Assembly: GCA_028015205.1 (NCBI GenBank)
Contig: JAPWFG010000060.1
Location: forward strand, 124,001-188,000
DNA: 64,000 bases
Reading direction: 5' to 3'
Source of the DNA: Mytilisepta virgata
Taxonomy: Eukaryota; Mollusca; Bivalvia; Mytilida; Mytilidae
Below, in pieces: positions 49,821-58,974 of this stretch. Made by a program: the position numbers and the translations under genes. Each line of letters begins with the position of its first letter. Within the stretch, counting starts at the first letter, position 1. The notes below the pieces were generated by a model, which was not told the DNA's origin, searched no databases, and saw nothing but the letters and a program-made list of their open reading frames with translations.

Positions 49821-50211
49821 TATGTCTTAAAAAGTGAAAAATAATCCTTTTATCGCCGCCATCTCTCCAAGTGCAAAAACAAACTAGATTTTGCGTTTAT
49901 TTTGAAAATGATGTATTTCTTTCAATTCCGGCCTTTATTTAATATAAATGTAGAATTCTTCTATAGGTTATATCCATTGTATTCCCTTCATCCGTTCGGA
50001 GAGTTTCCATTTTTGATGCAGGCATATATCTTTTTCTTCTCTAGTTTCAAAGTTATTCTCTCAGTGACTTTGACAAATGTTTAAAAAGTGTGTAGAAAGC
50101 ACTAGAATACATTATGGTCATCGACGAGTTATAGCGGGATAACCTGAGGTCAGTATTGCATGTTTAAGTAAGTTCAAGAATAAGTATGAAAATTATGACA
50201 ACTTTGGGTAT

Positions 50212-50284
50212 GTCCTCGTAGCGCAGGGGATAGCGCGCTGGACTTCTAATCCAGAGGTCGCGGGTTCGAATCCCGCCGAGGATG
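50212..50284 (+). tRNA. tRNA-Arg(UCU), last copy before the LINE
   Basis: Anticodon 50245-50247. The spacer that follows has two changes, near 50396 (A to G) and 50573 (C to A). Confidence 0.95.
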
Positions 50285-50609
50285 GTGTTAATTTTTTGTA
50301 ACTTCATTTTGGATCTCAGTGTATTGGTGTTTACAGCACTACCATTTAATAAACGTTCTAGTTGATATGATCAAATATCTCTAATATGTTCTCCTGGCAA
50401 TGTTTTTTTCTGATACATTTATTTACGACTGCAGCATTTCATACCGTGAACAATGCATTCAAATTTAGAAGTAAAAGGTAAAACCAAAGTCATTCTAATT
50501 TTGTATTTGGTTGGTAAAATTTTAATAATTTTCTCCTAGTGACCACAAATTCACCCTCCAGATACTAGCCAAAAGCCAATAATCAAAGAACCCCGAGAAA
50601 AAAATACTC

Positions 50610-50662
50610 TGGAGAATCCGGGCATCGATCCCGGTACCTCCCGCATGCTAAGCGGGCGCTCT
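50610..50662 (-). pseudogene. tRNA-Ala(AGC) 3' part, truncated by the LINE insertion
   Basis: Bases 21-73 of the tRNA remain (3' half of the D-stem, anticodon arm, T-arm and 3' acceptor strand). Bases 1-20, including the 5' acceptor strand and most of the A box, are missing. At 50662 the sequence passes straight into a T run that is the poly(A) tail of the retrotransposon on the - strand. The missing piece is not found on the other side of the element, so the gene cannot give a tRNA. The B box and the downstream T7 terminator remain. Confidence 0.96.
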
Positions 50663-50682
50663 TTTTTTTTTTTTTTTTTTTT
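50663..50682 (-). repeat. Poly(A) tail of the LINE
   Basis: Twenty T on the + strand (one further T at 50662 can be assigned to the tRNA-Ala gene). This marks the 3' end and the first-strand priming junction. Confidence 0.95.
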
Positions 50683-51152
50683 CTTTGAATAAAATTTTAT
50701 TACAATAATACATACTACACTGTGAGACATACCTCATCAGTGGATTTTTTTATTTACAGAGTTATTAGTATTATTGCTTTATGTTAGTAAAATTCATACA
50801 TCTAAATAAAAATAAAAGAAAATAAGTCTCTATTCTTTCATTTATAAAAATATTATATAAAAGGTTAAAAACGATTCTCTACATTAAATTTGAAAATGTA
50901 ATATACTAATTTCACTCTACAGATAATACAATCTGCAAAAGTTTCATTCACATTGATACCAAAAATGAATTACTTAGAAAAAATTCCAGCAAAAATAGGG
51001 GAAAAGATACTATATTTTCAATTTCAGATGTACAAAGAGAGATAACTCAAATGTTTGATGATACCACATTTGTATTACAAGCAAAGAGAGATAACCCCAA
51101 ATCTTTCCAGATATGAAACTAACACACCGCTAATAATTAACGGACAACTCGA
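50683..51152 (-). other. LINE 3' UTR
   Basis: About 470 nt, AT-rich, no reading frame of note. It contains a 14-nt direct repeat (CAAAGAGAGATAAC at 51033-51046 and 51082-51095 on the + strand) and ends with a polyadenylation signal and poly(A). Confidence 0.85.
50696..50701 (-). promoter_or_regulatory. Polyadenylation signal AATAAA of the LINE
   Basis: AATAAA on the - strand about 14 nt before the poly(A) tail, the normal distance for cleavage and polyadenylation. Confidence 0.8.
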
Positions 51153-54100
51153 TCAAAAATGTAATATTACGATCTCATTTACTATTTGAACTAATGTATT
51201 GTTTTTCAAAAAGTATTTTTGGAATAAATATCTTTCATTTTTAATTTTGTAATAAGTGTAAGCATATTCTATATATTTTTTGATTGTATATCTGAATAAA
51301 CGAAGGGGGTCCATAGTTTTATTTTGGTACACTTTAATGTTGCGTGTCTTATATATGCAAAGTCTGGCTACGCTCAGGAAAAAATTCAAAAAATATGTAT
51401 TAATGTTCTTAGATGATTTTAGGTAGCCTAATAACATGAGTTGTTCATAACTTAGTGTATTTACGACTTCGGGTTTACTGTTGAGAAATATATTGTGTAG
51501 ACTATCTTTAATGAATTCGTGAATCGGTCGATAAGTAGGACAAAAGACAAACAGGTGATTTAAATCTTCGGTACATAATCCGCACGATTTGCATGTACTG
51601 TCATCAGTTTGTCCGATTTTAGTAAGTTTTTCTAAAGTAAAAATAGCTCTATGTATCAGGCGATAGTTAAGACATCTGCAGTCAGGCGGAAGACAATTCT
51701 GATTGGCCACCGAATATAAACTTGAAAAGCTGATTGATGGATAACGCTCCTCCCAATGTTTTTCAGAGGTGGGCGTTTCAAAAAAGAATGACAGAAGAAT
51801 TTCGTAAAACGTTTTTGTAACTGCACCCAAAAAATTTAATTCTCGGCCTTTTTCATAGCATATTTTAATTTTCGGAGTAACCTCAGAGTTTAAGGGATAT
51901 TCAGATTTCAATAGATTTTTCCATGTGCTAGGAATCAAATGTAAAATCTTGTTAAAACCACATAGAATATCGGCCGTTTTTTCATCTGGAAATTTTTGTT
52001 GGATAATTTCAACCATGGAATCGGAAGTGAAAAACCCCGGAATTACTTCATAACAAATATCTTTTATTTGGAGTATACCGGCTTTTACAAATTTTTGGAA
52101 TAACAACATTTTACCGTTGAATTTTATATTCGGATTACAAAATATTGGATTATTGTACACATGTTGAATTTCGATTTCAAATTTTAACTTGGATTTAATT
52201 TTATAAAAAGCACTTAACATTTCTTGATAAATAAGTGGTAAGTTTTTTAACTGAGTTGAATTCAAGTCTGTATATACAATGTTTTGTTTTAAATTTAGGG
52301 AATCAACTTTTGAAATAAAAAAGTTAAATGCACTTTTCCATACCGAATCACAACCCTTATCTAAAAATTTTCTGAAAAATTTTAGTCGAAATGCTTGCAT
52401 TTTTAAAAATATATCAGGTATATTCAAACCTCCCATAATTTTACTACCAATAATTGATTGATATTTCACCAAATGAGACTTTTGTTGCCAAAGAAATTTG
52501 AATACAATTACTCTAATTTCATTTTTAATATTTTCAGGCAAGGGACAAACAGTTAGCGTGTAGTAAAATCTTGACATAATTAATGAAGTTAACACTGTAG
52601 CTCTACCTGGTAAAGTCAATTCTCTTTTATTCCAAAAAAATAAAATTGTTTTTACCTTTTTAATTTTATCCTTCCAGTTCAGCAATTCACATAACTCCTT
52701 ATCTTTTCCCATATATATCCCTAAAACTTTAGTAACAGATTCACAATGTTGAATTTGTAATTTATTAAGATCATTTTCAGAAATATCCCCTGAACCCAAA
52801 CATAAAATTTCTGACTTTTGTTTGTTAATTTTAGCCCCCGATGCTTCACTGTATAATTTCAAAACATTAAAAATTTCGTCTAATGATTTATTATCTCCCG
52901 TAAAAATATTAGTGTCGTCAGCATGTTGAAATATTTTAGCCTCATTATCTGAATTTGGAATTTTAACTCCTTTGATATTCTTATTTTTGATGATTGCTTG
53001 ACCTAATGGTTCTGCAGCCAACACATAAAGAAGAGCAGAAACCGGGCATCCTTGTTTAATTGAATTGTTCAATTTAACGTATTTTGTCAAAAACCCATTG
53101 CATTTTACACTACTATTTACATTTGTGTAAAAGATTTTAATCCACTGAATGAATTTAGGACCAAAACCAAATTTTTCAAGAACAAGAAATAAATATTCAT
53201 GATCAACTTTGTCGAAGGCTTTTTCCTGATCAATTTTTATCAAATAACCTTCTAATTTATCTTTTTCAATAATTTCAATTAAATCTCTAATACTCGCTGT
53301 TGTATCTGCAATATCCCTTCCCATAATGCAACAAGTTTGGAAAGGAGAAATTAATTTTGGTAAAATAACTTTCAAACGATTAGACATAACTCGAGCCAAA
53401 ATTTTATAATCCACACATAGAAGTGAAATAGGTCTGAAATTTTTCAACAGATTTTTGTCACCCTTATTTTTATAAACTAAATTTATAACTCCATGACGCA
53501 TTGAACGTGTCATAAGTTTTTCTTCTTCAATAACTTTGAAAATTTTAAGAAAAATGTCACCAAACATATGGAAAAATTTACAAAAAAATTCTACAGTCAG
53601 TCCACATGGACCAGGAGTTTTATTTTTTGCCATACCAAACAATGCAGATTTTATTTCATCTAAAGTTAAATCAGACTCTAAGGCTTCCATATCCTCAGAA
53701 AGTACACTCTCAGAAATAAACTCTAATAATTCTGCAACTTTTAGTTTATCAATATTAGTACACGAATACAGTTCTGAATAAAATTTGAAAATTTCTTCCA
53801 TAATTTCACTAGTATCAGTTAAAATTTTACCTTCACAAGTTTTTATTTCTTTTATAGAATTATTATTCTGTCTATATTTTTCTAACTGTAAAAAATATTT
53901 AGAATTTCTGTCACCCTCAATTGCCCACAAGGCTTTGGAACGTAAAATAGCACCTTTACATATTTTATTTTCGTATGACTTTAATTTTAACTTTAACTCT
54001 TCAAATTTATTTATATCAAAGTTCACATCAATTACAGCTTTTTCAGATAATTTTTCATAATCTTTTTGAAGTTTAAAGTATTCTGCCTTATCTTCACGTG

Positions 54101-55004
54101 CTTTATTTTGTGAAAATATTTTTGCTATTTGTTTTATTTTAAACTTCAAATTATCATACCAAATCAAGGGTTCATCAGTATATAATTGACATTTTTTCTC
54201 ATCTTCTATTAATTTTGAAATTCTAGTAATAAAATCCTCATCCTCTAACAAAGAATTGTTAAAAATCCATAGCCCCGGTCCCCTTTCAATTTCACTCAAG
54301 TCTATATTCAGATGAACAAACGAATGGTCACTAAAAGTATTATGTCTATAGTAGGAATTTTTTACATACTGTGTAAGGGATTTGGAGATTAAAATATAAT
54401 CGATTCTGCTCTGAATTAGTATGTTCTGAACGATACGACGCCAAGAAAAAATCCTTGACGTGGGATTTCTCGCTCGCCAAACATCGTATATGTTAAAATG
54501 ATCGAGTATTGCATTAAAGGATTTATACGCTTTATCTTCTGTGTGTGTTGTTTTAGAACAGCGATCAAGTTTTGACAGAGATGTATTCATATCACCCAAC
54601 AAGATAAGATTTTCAAAATCAGAAATTTTAGAACGAATATTTTCGAAAAAAACAGAGCGATCACTTACATTGTTTGGGGCATAACAATTAATAATGTCAA
54701 TTTCCTTCTCGTCTTGTTGAAATTTGATATGAATACATCTACCGTCAAACCCTTGTACTTCAGTTATACTATTTTTAACCCGGTTACTTACTAGAAAAGC
54801 AACACCCTGTCTCAGTGTATTAGAACAAGAGAAATAAATTTGACCATCCCAAAATTTAGCAAAATCTAGAACTAAGGCGTCATCCCAAAAAGTTTCCTGT
54901 ATTCCAACAATATCAAAAAAATTTTCAGAACAATACTTAGAAAACCTTTGAAATTTTACAATGTCCCTTAAACCATTCACATTTACAGACACAATATTCA
55001 CCAT
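51153..55004 (-). CDS. LINE ORF2: endonuclease and reverse transcriptase (1283 aa)
   Basis: Makes the protein that nicks target DNA and copies the element's RNA into the site (target-primed reverse transcription). Residues 1-235 form an exonuclease/endonuclease/phosphatase domain: NVNG at 8-11, QE at 36-37, YAPN at 108-111, GDMN at 137-140, SRIDYIL at 199-205 and SDH at 225-227, so all usual catalytic positions are present. The RT lies at about 500-780: FRPISLL 523-529, catalytic D592 in DQEKAFDKVDH, QGCPVSALLY 651-660, and HADD 694-697 in place of the more common FADD/YADD. Near the C-terminus is a CX2CX8HX4C motif (C1138, C1141, H1150, C1155), typical of L1-type elements. The start ATG has A at -3 and G at +4 and lies just before the endonuclease. 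The frame is uninterrupted and ends in TGA. It follows ORF1 after 35 nt, so translation by reinitiation is likely. Confidence 0.95.
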   Translation of the reverse strand: MVNIVSVNVNGLRDIVKFQRFSKYCSENFFDIVGIQETFWDDALVLDFAKFWDGQIYFSCSNTLRQGVAFLVSNRVKNSITEVQGFDGRCIHIKFQQDEKEIDIINCYAPNNVSDRSVFFENIRSKISDFENLILLGDMNTSLSKLDRCSKTTHTEDKAYKSFNAILDHFNIYDVWRARNPTSRIFSWRRIVQNILIQSRIDYILISKSLTQYVKNSYYRHNTFSDHSFVHLNIDLSEIERGPGLWIFNNSLLEDEDFITRISKLIEDEKKCQLYTDEPLIWYDNLKFKIKQIAKIFSQNKAREDKAEYFKLQKDYEKLSEKAVIDVNFDINKFEELKLKLKSYENKICKGAILRSKALWAIEGDRNSKYFLQLEKYRQNNNSIKEIKTCEGKILTDTSEIMEEIFKFYSELYSCTNIDKLKVAELLEFISESVLSEDMEALESDLTLDEIKSALFGMAKNKTPGPCGLTVEFFCKFFHMFGDIFLKIFKVIEEEKLMTRSMRHGVINLVYKNKGDKNLLKNFRPISLLCVDYKILARVMSNRLKVILPKLISPFQTCCIMGRDIADTTASIRDLIEIIEKDKLEGYLIKIDQEKAFDKVDHEYLFLVLEKFGFGPKFIQWIKIFYTNVNSSVKCNGFLTKYVKLNNSIKQGCPVSALLYVLAAEPLGQAIIKNKNIKGVKIPNSDNEAKIFQHADDTNIFTGDNKSLDEIFNVLKLYSEASGAKINKQKSEILCLGSGDISENDLNKLQIQHCESVTKVLGIYMGKDKELCELLNWKDKIKKVKTILFFWNKRELTLPGRATVLTSLIMSRFYYTLTVCPLPENIKNEIRVIVFKFLWQQKSHLVKYQSIIGSKIMGGLNIPDIFLKMQAFRLKFFRKFLDKGCDSVWKSAFNFFISKVDSLNLKQNIVYTDLNSTQLKNLPLIYQEMLSAFYKIKSKLKFEIEIQHVYNNPIFCNPNIKFNGKMLLFQKFVKAGILQIKDICYEVIPGFFTSDSMVEIIQQKFPDEKTADILCGFNKILHLIPSTWKNLLKSEYPLNSEVTPKIKICYEKGRELNFLGAVTKTFYEILLSFFFETPTSEKHWEERYPSISFSSLYSVANQNCLPPDCRCLNYRLIHRAIFTLEKLTKIGQTDDSTCKSCGLCTEDLNHLFVFCPTYRPIHEFIKDSLHNIFLNSKPEVVNTLSYEQLMLLGYLKSSKNINTYFLNFFLSVARLCIYKTRNIKVYQNKTMDPLRLFRYTIKKYIEYAYTYYKIKNERYLFQKYFLKNNTLVQIVNEIVILHF

Positions 55005-55039
55005 CGTTAGGAGAAAGGTTACAATAAATAAGTGTGTAA

Positions 55040-56317
55040 CTATGAACTTGAATGTGACAATTGATGGCGGGGGTGACTTCTCAACCTTTTAATATCTTCA
55101 GCTGAGAGGGATGGGTTAGTCACCAAACGTTTCCTCCGGATTTTGGGCATAACCGGCCGAGCCAGCTCACCATCAGACATTTCTACCTCGGACTCATCTT
55201 TTGCAATAAGTGTCTCTGAGGATTTAACAGAGGCACTCACGCCATTAGTTTGACTTTGGTAAGCAGGCTCAGGAACTTCATTTTCACTTTGGGACCCCCC
55301 TTGGTTTTCAAACATATTTTTATCATCATTCAAACCATTAGTATGTTCATCAATAATCATAATGTTATTACCATCATTATTGTCATTGTTCATTTCAGCA
55401 GCTTGGTCTAAATTAAGTTCATCTGTGTCTTGTATATGATCATCAGTATCTACGTTTGTGTCCTTTCCGATTGTCTCCTCCTCCGTAAAAACATCATTCG
55501 GTACGTCCTCCTCAACATTCAATACATCGTTGTTCATCTCCGCTTCATTCGTTTCATCACCATTATTATCTCCCTCCATTTGATGTGTATCATTTTCTTC
55601 ATCGTATTGCTGTTCTTCATCTTGTGGGTTTCCCCAAACAGGTACACATATACACTTAGCAGGGTACCTTTTGCATTTATCACATGGTGGCTTCGGACAA
55701 GCCTTAGCCAAGTGTCCAGAACCTTTACACCTGAAGCAAATATTGTCAGGACAAGAAGCATATAAATGTCCAGGTTCATAACATTTAGAGCATACCTTGT
55801 GTTGGTTGTCGTGGATCACCCTGATGTACTCCGACGAACTAATTCCTGTAGAAAACTTCATCGTGTACGGCAAACTTTTCCTCTCATGTGGAAATTTCAC
55901 AACAACATACCTAGTTCCGTCCGCACATTTGGTTCCTGGGTACATACGCCTTCTAATCGGTGAAACTAACTCTGCCCCGAATTCTTCAAGTTTATTTTTT
56001 ATTTCAATATCCGGAACATAATATGAAACGTTCAAGAAGCTTACCATTCTTTCACGAGAGAAAACAGCATTTGGTTTAAATTTAGTGTCATTTACCTTAA
56101 AACCGGTGTCACATATTAATTCAACAGCATCCTGGTGGTTCAATGTTATCTCAAACAAATTTCCACTGTTTGGTACACAGGCCACAACTTCTCCTTCACC
56201 TACTTGTTCCTCCACACTTTTAATAATAGATAAAGCAGAAACAGATTTATTATCAACGACATCAACAAGCACAGTTTGCTCCTTTACAGTTCGATGCACC
56301 CCCTTATCACCAGACAT
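55040..56317 (-). CDS. LINE ORF1: zinc-knuckle nucleic-acid-binding protein (425 aa)
   Basis: Expected to coat the element RNA and form the particle needed for retrotransposition, as ORF1 proteins of this group do. Two CX2CX4HX4C zinc knuckles are visible (C176-C189 and C194-C207), followed by a cysteine cluster (C212, C215, C222, C224). The region of about 85-170 before them resembles a small RNA-binding fold but I cannot assign it with confidence. Residues 233-345 are very rich in D, E and N and probably disordered. A basic stretch at 392-398 (KIRRKRL) could bind RNA or act as a nuclear signal. The ATG sits in a good context (CACCATG). It has no L1-like coiled coil that I can see, which fits Tx1-type rather than mammalian L1 ORF1. 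Ends in TAG, 35 nt before ORF2. Confidence 0.9.
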   Translation of the reverse strand: MSGDKGVHRTVKEQTVLVDVVDNKSVSALSIIKSVEEQVGEGEVVACVPNSGNLFEITLNHQDAVELICDTGFKVNDTKFKPNAVFSRERMVSFLNVSYYVPDIEIKNKLEEFGAELVSPIRRRMYPGTKCADGTRYVVVKFPHERKSLPYTMKFSTGISSSEYIRVIHDNQHKVCSKCYEPGHLYASCPDNICFRCKGSGHLAKACPKPPCDKCKRYPAKCICVPVWGNPQDEEQQYDEENDTHQMEGDNNGDETNEAEMNNDVLNVEEDVPNDVFTEEETIGKDTNVDTDDHIQDTDELNLDQAAEMNNDNNDGNNIMIIDEHTNGLNDDKNMFENQGGSQSENEVPEPAYQSQTNGVSASVKSSETLIAKDESEVEMSDGELARPVMPKIRRKRLVTNPSLSAEDIKRLRSHPRHQLSHSSS

Positions 56318-56509
56318 GGTGAAGGGAGGTTCACTAAGTCACAAAAAGCTAAAAGTCAAAAAATAATTCCACAAATATCCTCAGTATGATCACACTAAAC
56401 TACACAGAAAGCTATATCAACGGATGGGTCCTAAAACGACGAATATCAGTTTGGATTTTTCTTCAGCAGAAAACACGTCCTTCCACCTTGCTATCCAAAC
56501 CGGAAGTCC
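56318..56509 (-). other. LINE 5' UTR
   Basis: About 190 nt between the array junction and the ORF1 start. On the - strand it begins GGACTTCCGG. A complete 5' end is inferred because it lies before a full ORF1; the internal promoter expected in such elements should lie here but I see no specific motif. Confidence 0.75.
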
Positions 56510-56779
56510 AAAATAAATGTAGAATTCTTCTATAGGTTATATCCATTGTATTCCCTTCATCCGTTCGGAGAGTTTCCATTTTTGATGCAGGCATATATCT
56601 TTTTCTTCTCTATTTCAAAGTTATTCTCTCAGTGACTTTGACAAATGTTTAAAAAGTGTGTAGAAAGCACTAGAATAAATTATGGTCATCGACGAGTTAT
56701 AGCGGGATAACCTGAGGTCAGTATTGCATGTTTAAGTAAGTTCAAGAATAAGTATGAAAATTATGACAACTCTGGGTAT

Positions 56780-56852
56780 GTCTTCGTAGCGCAGGGGATA
56801 GCGCGCTGGACTTCTAATCCAGAGGTCGCGGGTTCGAATCCCGCCGAGGATG
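56780..56852 (+). tRNA. tRNA-Arg(UCU) with C4-to-T change, first copy after the LINE
   Basis: Anticodon 56813-56815. The acceptor strand is GTCTTCG instead of GTCCTCG; T4 faces G69, a second wobble pair in the stem besides G1-U72. It is probably still foldable but weaker. Private changes also lie upstream near 56613, 56677 and 56772. Confidence 0.92.
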
Positions 56853-57177
56853 GTGTTAATTTTTTGTAACTTCATTTTGGATCTCAGTGTATTGGTGTTT
56901 ACAGCACTACCATTTAATAAACGTTCTAGTTGATATGATCAAATATCTCTAATATGTTCTCCTGACAATGTTTTTTTCTGATACATTTATTTACGACTGC
57001 AGCATTTCATACCGTGAACAATGCATTCAAATTTAGAAGTAAAAGGTAAAACCAAAGTCATTCTAATTTTGTATTTGGTTGGTAAAATTTTAATAATTTT
57101 CTCCTAGTGACCACAAATTCACCCTCCAGATACTAGCCAACAGCCAATAATCAAAGAACCCCGAGAAAAAAATACTC

Positions 57178-57250
57178 TGGAGAATCCGGGCATCGATCCC
57201 GGTACCTCCCGCATGCTAAGCGGGCGCTCTACCATTTGAGCTAATTCCCC
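57178..57250 (-). tRNA. tRNA-Ala(AGC)
   Basis: Anticodon complement of 57215-57217. Confidence 0.95.
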
Positions 57251-57641
57251 TATGTCTTAAAAAGTGAAAAATAATCCTTTTATCGCCGCCATCTCTCCAA
57301 GTGCAAAAACAAACTAGATTTTGCGTTTATTTTGAAAATGATGTATTTCTTTCAATTCCGGCCTTTATTTAATATAAATGTAGAATTCTTCTATAGGTTA
57401 TATCCATTGTATTCCCTTCATCCGTTCGGAGAGTTTCCATTTTTGATGCAGGCATATATCTTTTCCTTCTCTAGTTTCAAAGTTATTCTCTCAGTGACTT
57501 TGACAAATGTTTAAAAAGTGTGTAGAAAGCACTAGAATACATTATGGTCATCGACGAGTTATAGCGGGATAACCTGAGGTCAGTATTGCATGTTTAAGTA
57601 AGTTCAAGAATAAGTATGAAAATTATGACAACTTTGGGTAT

Positions 57642-57714
57642 GTCCTCGTAGCGCAGGGGATAGCGCGCTGGACTTCTAATCCAGAGGTCGCGGGTTCGAA
57701 TCCCGCCGAGGATG
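57642..57714 (+). tRNA. tRNA-Arg(UCU)
   Basis: Anticodon 57675-57677. Confidence 0.95.
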
Positions 57715-58039
57715 GTGTTAATTTTTTGTAACTTCATTTTGGATCTCAGTGTATTGGTGTTTACAGCACTACCATTTAATAAACGTTCTAGTTGATATGA
57801 TCAAATATCTCTAATATGTTCTCCTGACAATGTTTTTTTCTGATACATTTATTTACGACTGCAGCATTTCATACCGTGAACAATGCATTCAAATTTAGAA
57901 GTAAAAGGTAAAACCAAAGTCATTCTAATTTTGTATTTGGTTGGTAAAATTTTAATAATTTTCTCCTAGTGACCACAAATTCACCCTCCAGATACTAGCC
58001 AACAGCCAATAATCAAAGAACCCCGAGAAAAAAATACTC

Positions 58040-58112
58040 TGGAGAATCCGGGCATCGATCCCGGTACCTCCCGCATGCTAAGCGGGCGCTCTACCATTTG
58101 AGCTAATTCCCC
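58040..58112 (-). tRNA. tRNA-Ala(AGC)
   Basis: Anticodon complement of 58077-58079. Confidence 0.95.
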
Positions 58113-58503
58113 TATGTCTTAAAAAGTGAAAAATAATCCTTTTATCGCCGCCATCTCTCCAAGTGCAAAAACAAACTAGATTTTGCGTTTATTTTGAAAA
58201 TGATGTATTTCTTTCAATTCCGGCCTTTATTTAATATAAATGTAGAATTCTTCTATAGGTTATATCCATTGTATTCCCTTCATCCGTTCGGAGAGTTTCC
58301 ATTTTTGATGCAGGCATATATCTTTTCCTTCTCTAGTTTCAAAGTTATTCTCTCAGTGACTTTGACAAATGTTTAAAAAGTGTGTAGAAAGCACTAGAAT
58401 ACATTATGGTCATCGACGAGTTATAGCGGGATAACCTGAGGTCAGTATTGCATGTTTAAGTAAGTTCAAGAATAAGTATGAAAATTATGACAACTTTGGG
58501 TAT

Positions 58504-58576
58504 GTCCTCGTAGCGCAGGGGATAGCGCGCTGGACTTCTAATCCAGAGGTCGCGGGTTCGAATCCCGCCGAGGATG
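58504..58576 (+). tRNA. tRNA-Arg(UCU)
   Basis: Anticodon 58537-58539. Confidence 0.95.
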
Positions 58577-58901
58577 GTGTTAATTTTTTGTAACTTCATT
58601 TTGGATCTCAGTGTATTGGTGTTTACAGCACTACCATTTAATAAACGTTCTAGTTGATATGATCAAATATCTCTAATATGTTCTCCTGACAATGTTTTTT
58701 TCTGATACATTTATTTACGACTGCAGCATTTCATACCGTGAACAATGCATTCAAATTTAGAAGTAAAAGGTAAAACCAAAGTCATTCTAATTTTGTATTT
58801 GGTTGGTAAAATTTTAATAATTTTCTCCTAGTGACCACAAATTCACCCTCCAGATACTAGCCAACAGCCAATAATCAAAGAACCCCGAGAAAAAAATACT
58901 C

Positions 58902-58974
58902 TGGAGAATCCGGGCATCGATCCCGGTACCTCCCGCATGCTAAGCGGGCGCTCTACCATTTGAGCTAATTCCCC
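58902..58974 (-). tRNA. tRNA-Ala(AGC)
   Basis: Anticodon complement of 58939-58941. Confidence 0.95.

Larger units (their letters stand above)
1..50662. repeat. Left tandem array of 862-bp tRNA-Arg/tRNA-Ala units (about 59 units)
   Basis: Head-to-tail repeat whose period is 862 bp at nearly every step. Exceptions are three 863-bp units (the extra base lies in the spacers near 1200, 6375 and 8100), one 856-bp unit (6-bp deletion near 21437), one 861-bp unit (1-bp deletion near 26406) and one 878-bp unit (16-bp duplication inside a tRNA-Arg gene near 32977). Every unit contains one + strand tRNA-Arg and one - strand tRNA-Ala gene. The left end is open: the window starts inside a unit. The right end is the LINE junction inside a tRNA-Ala gene. 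Units differ only by a handful of substitutions. Confidence 0.98.
50663..56509 (-). mobile_element. Full-length L1/Tx1-type non-LTR retrotransposon (LINE), about 5.85 kb
   Basis: Lies on the - strand with its 5' end near 56509 and its poly(A) tail at 50663-50682. It has a 5' UTR of about 190 nt, ORF1 with zinc knuckles, ORF2 with an apurinic-like endonuclease and reverse transcriptase, a 3' UTR of about 470 nt and an AATAAA signal. Both frames are open throughout and there is no 5' truncation, so it looks young and possibly still able to move. The endonuclease/RT order, RT motifs, C-terminal CCHC motif and zinc-knuckle ORF1 suit the Tx1 branch of the L1 group; the exact family cannot be named without a search. 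It sits in a tRNA-Ala gene, with about 140 bp of the target lost and no target-site duplication. Confidence 0.95.

Noticed and set aside
1..50662. Regular repeats as a CRISPR array
   Set aside because: The period is 862 bp, the repeated part is the entire unit, and tRNA genes and a LINE show a eukaryotic nuclear setting.
52279..54060. Short + strand open frames opposite LINE ORF2
   Set aside because: They are antisense shadows of the long reverse transcriptase frame and have no recognisable features.
55430..56366. Short open frames on both strands overlapping LINE ORF1
   Set aside because: Overlapped by the 425-aa zinc-knuckle frame, which has clear motifs; the others look like chance frames.
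50640..56530. Target-site duplication around the LINE
   Set aside because: The bases beside the poly(A) end (GGCGCTCT) and beside the 5' end (AAAATAAATG) do not match; alignment with intact units shows a deletion instead.
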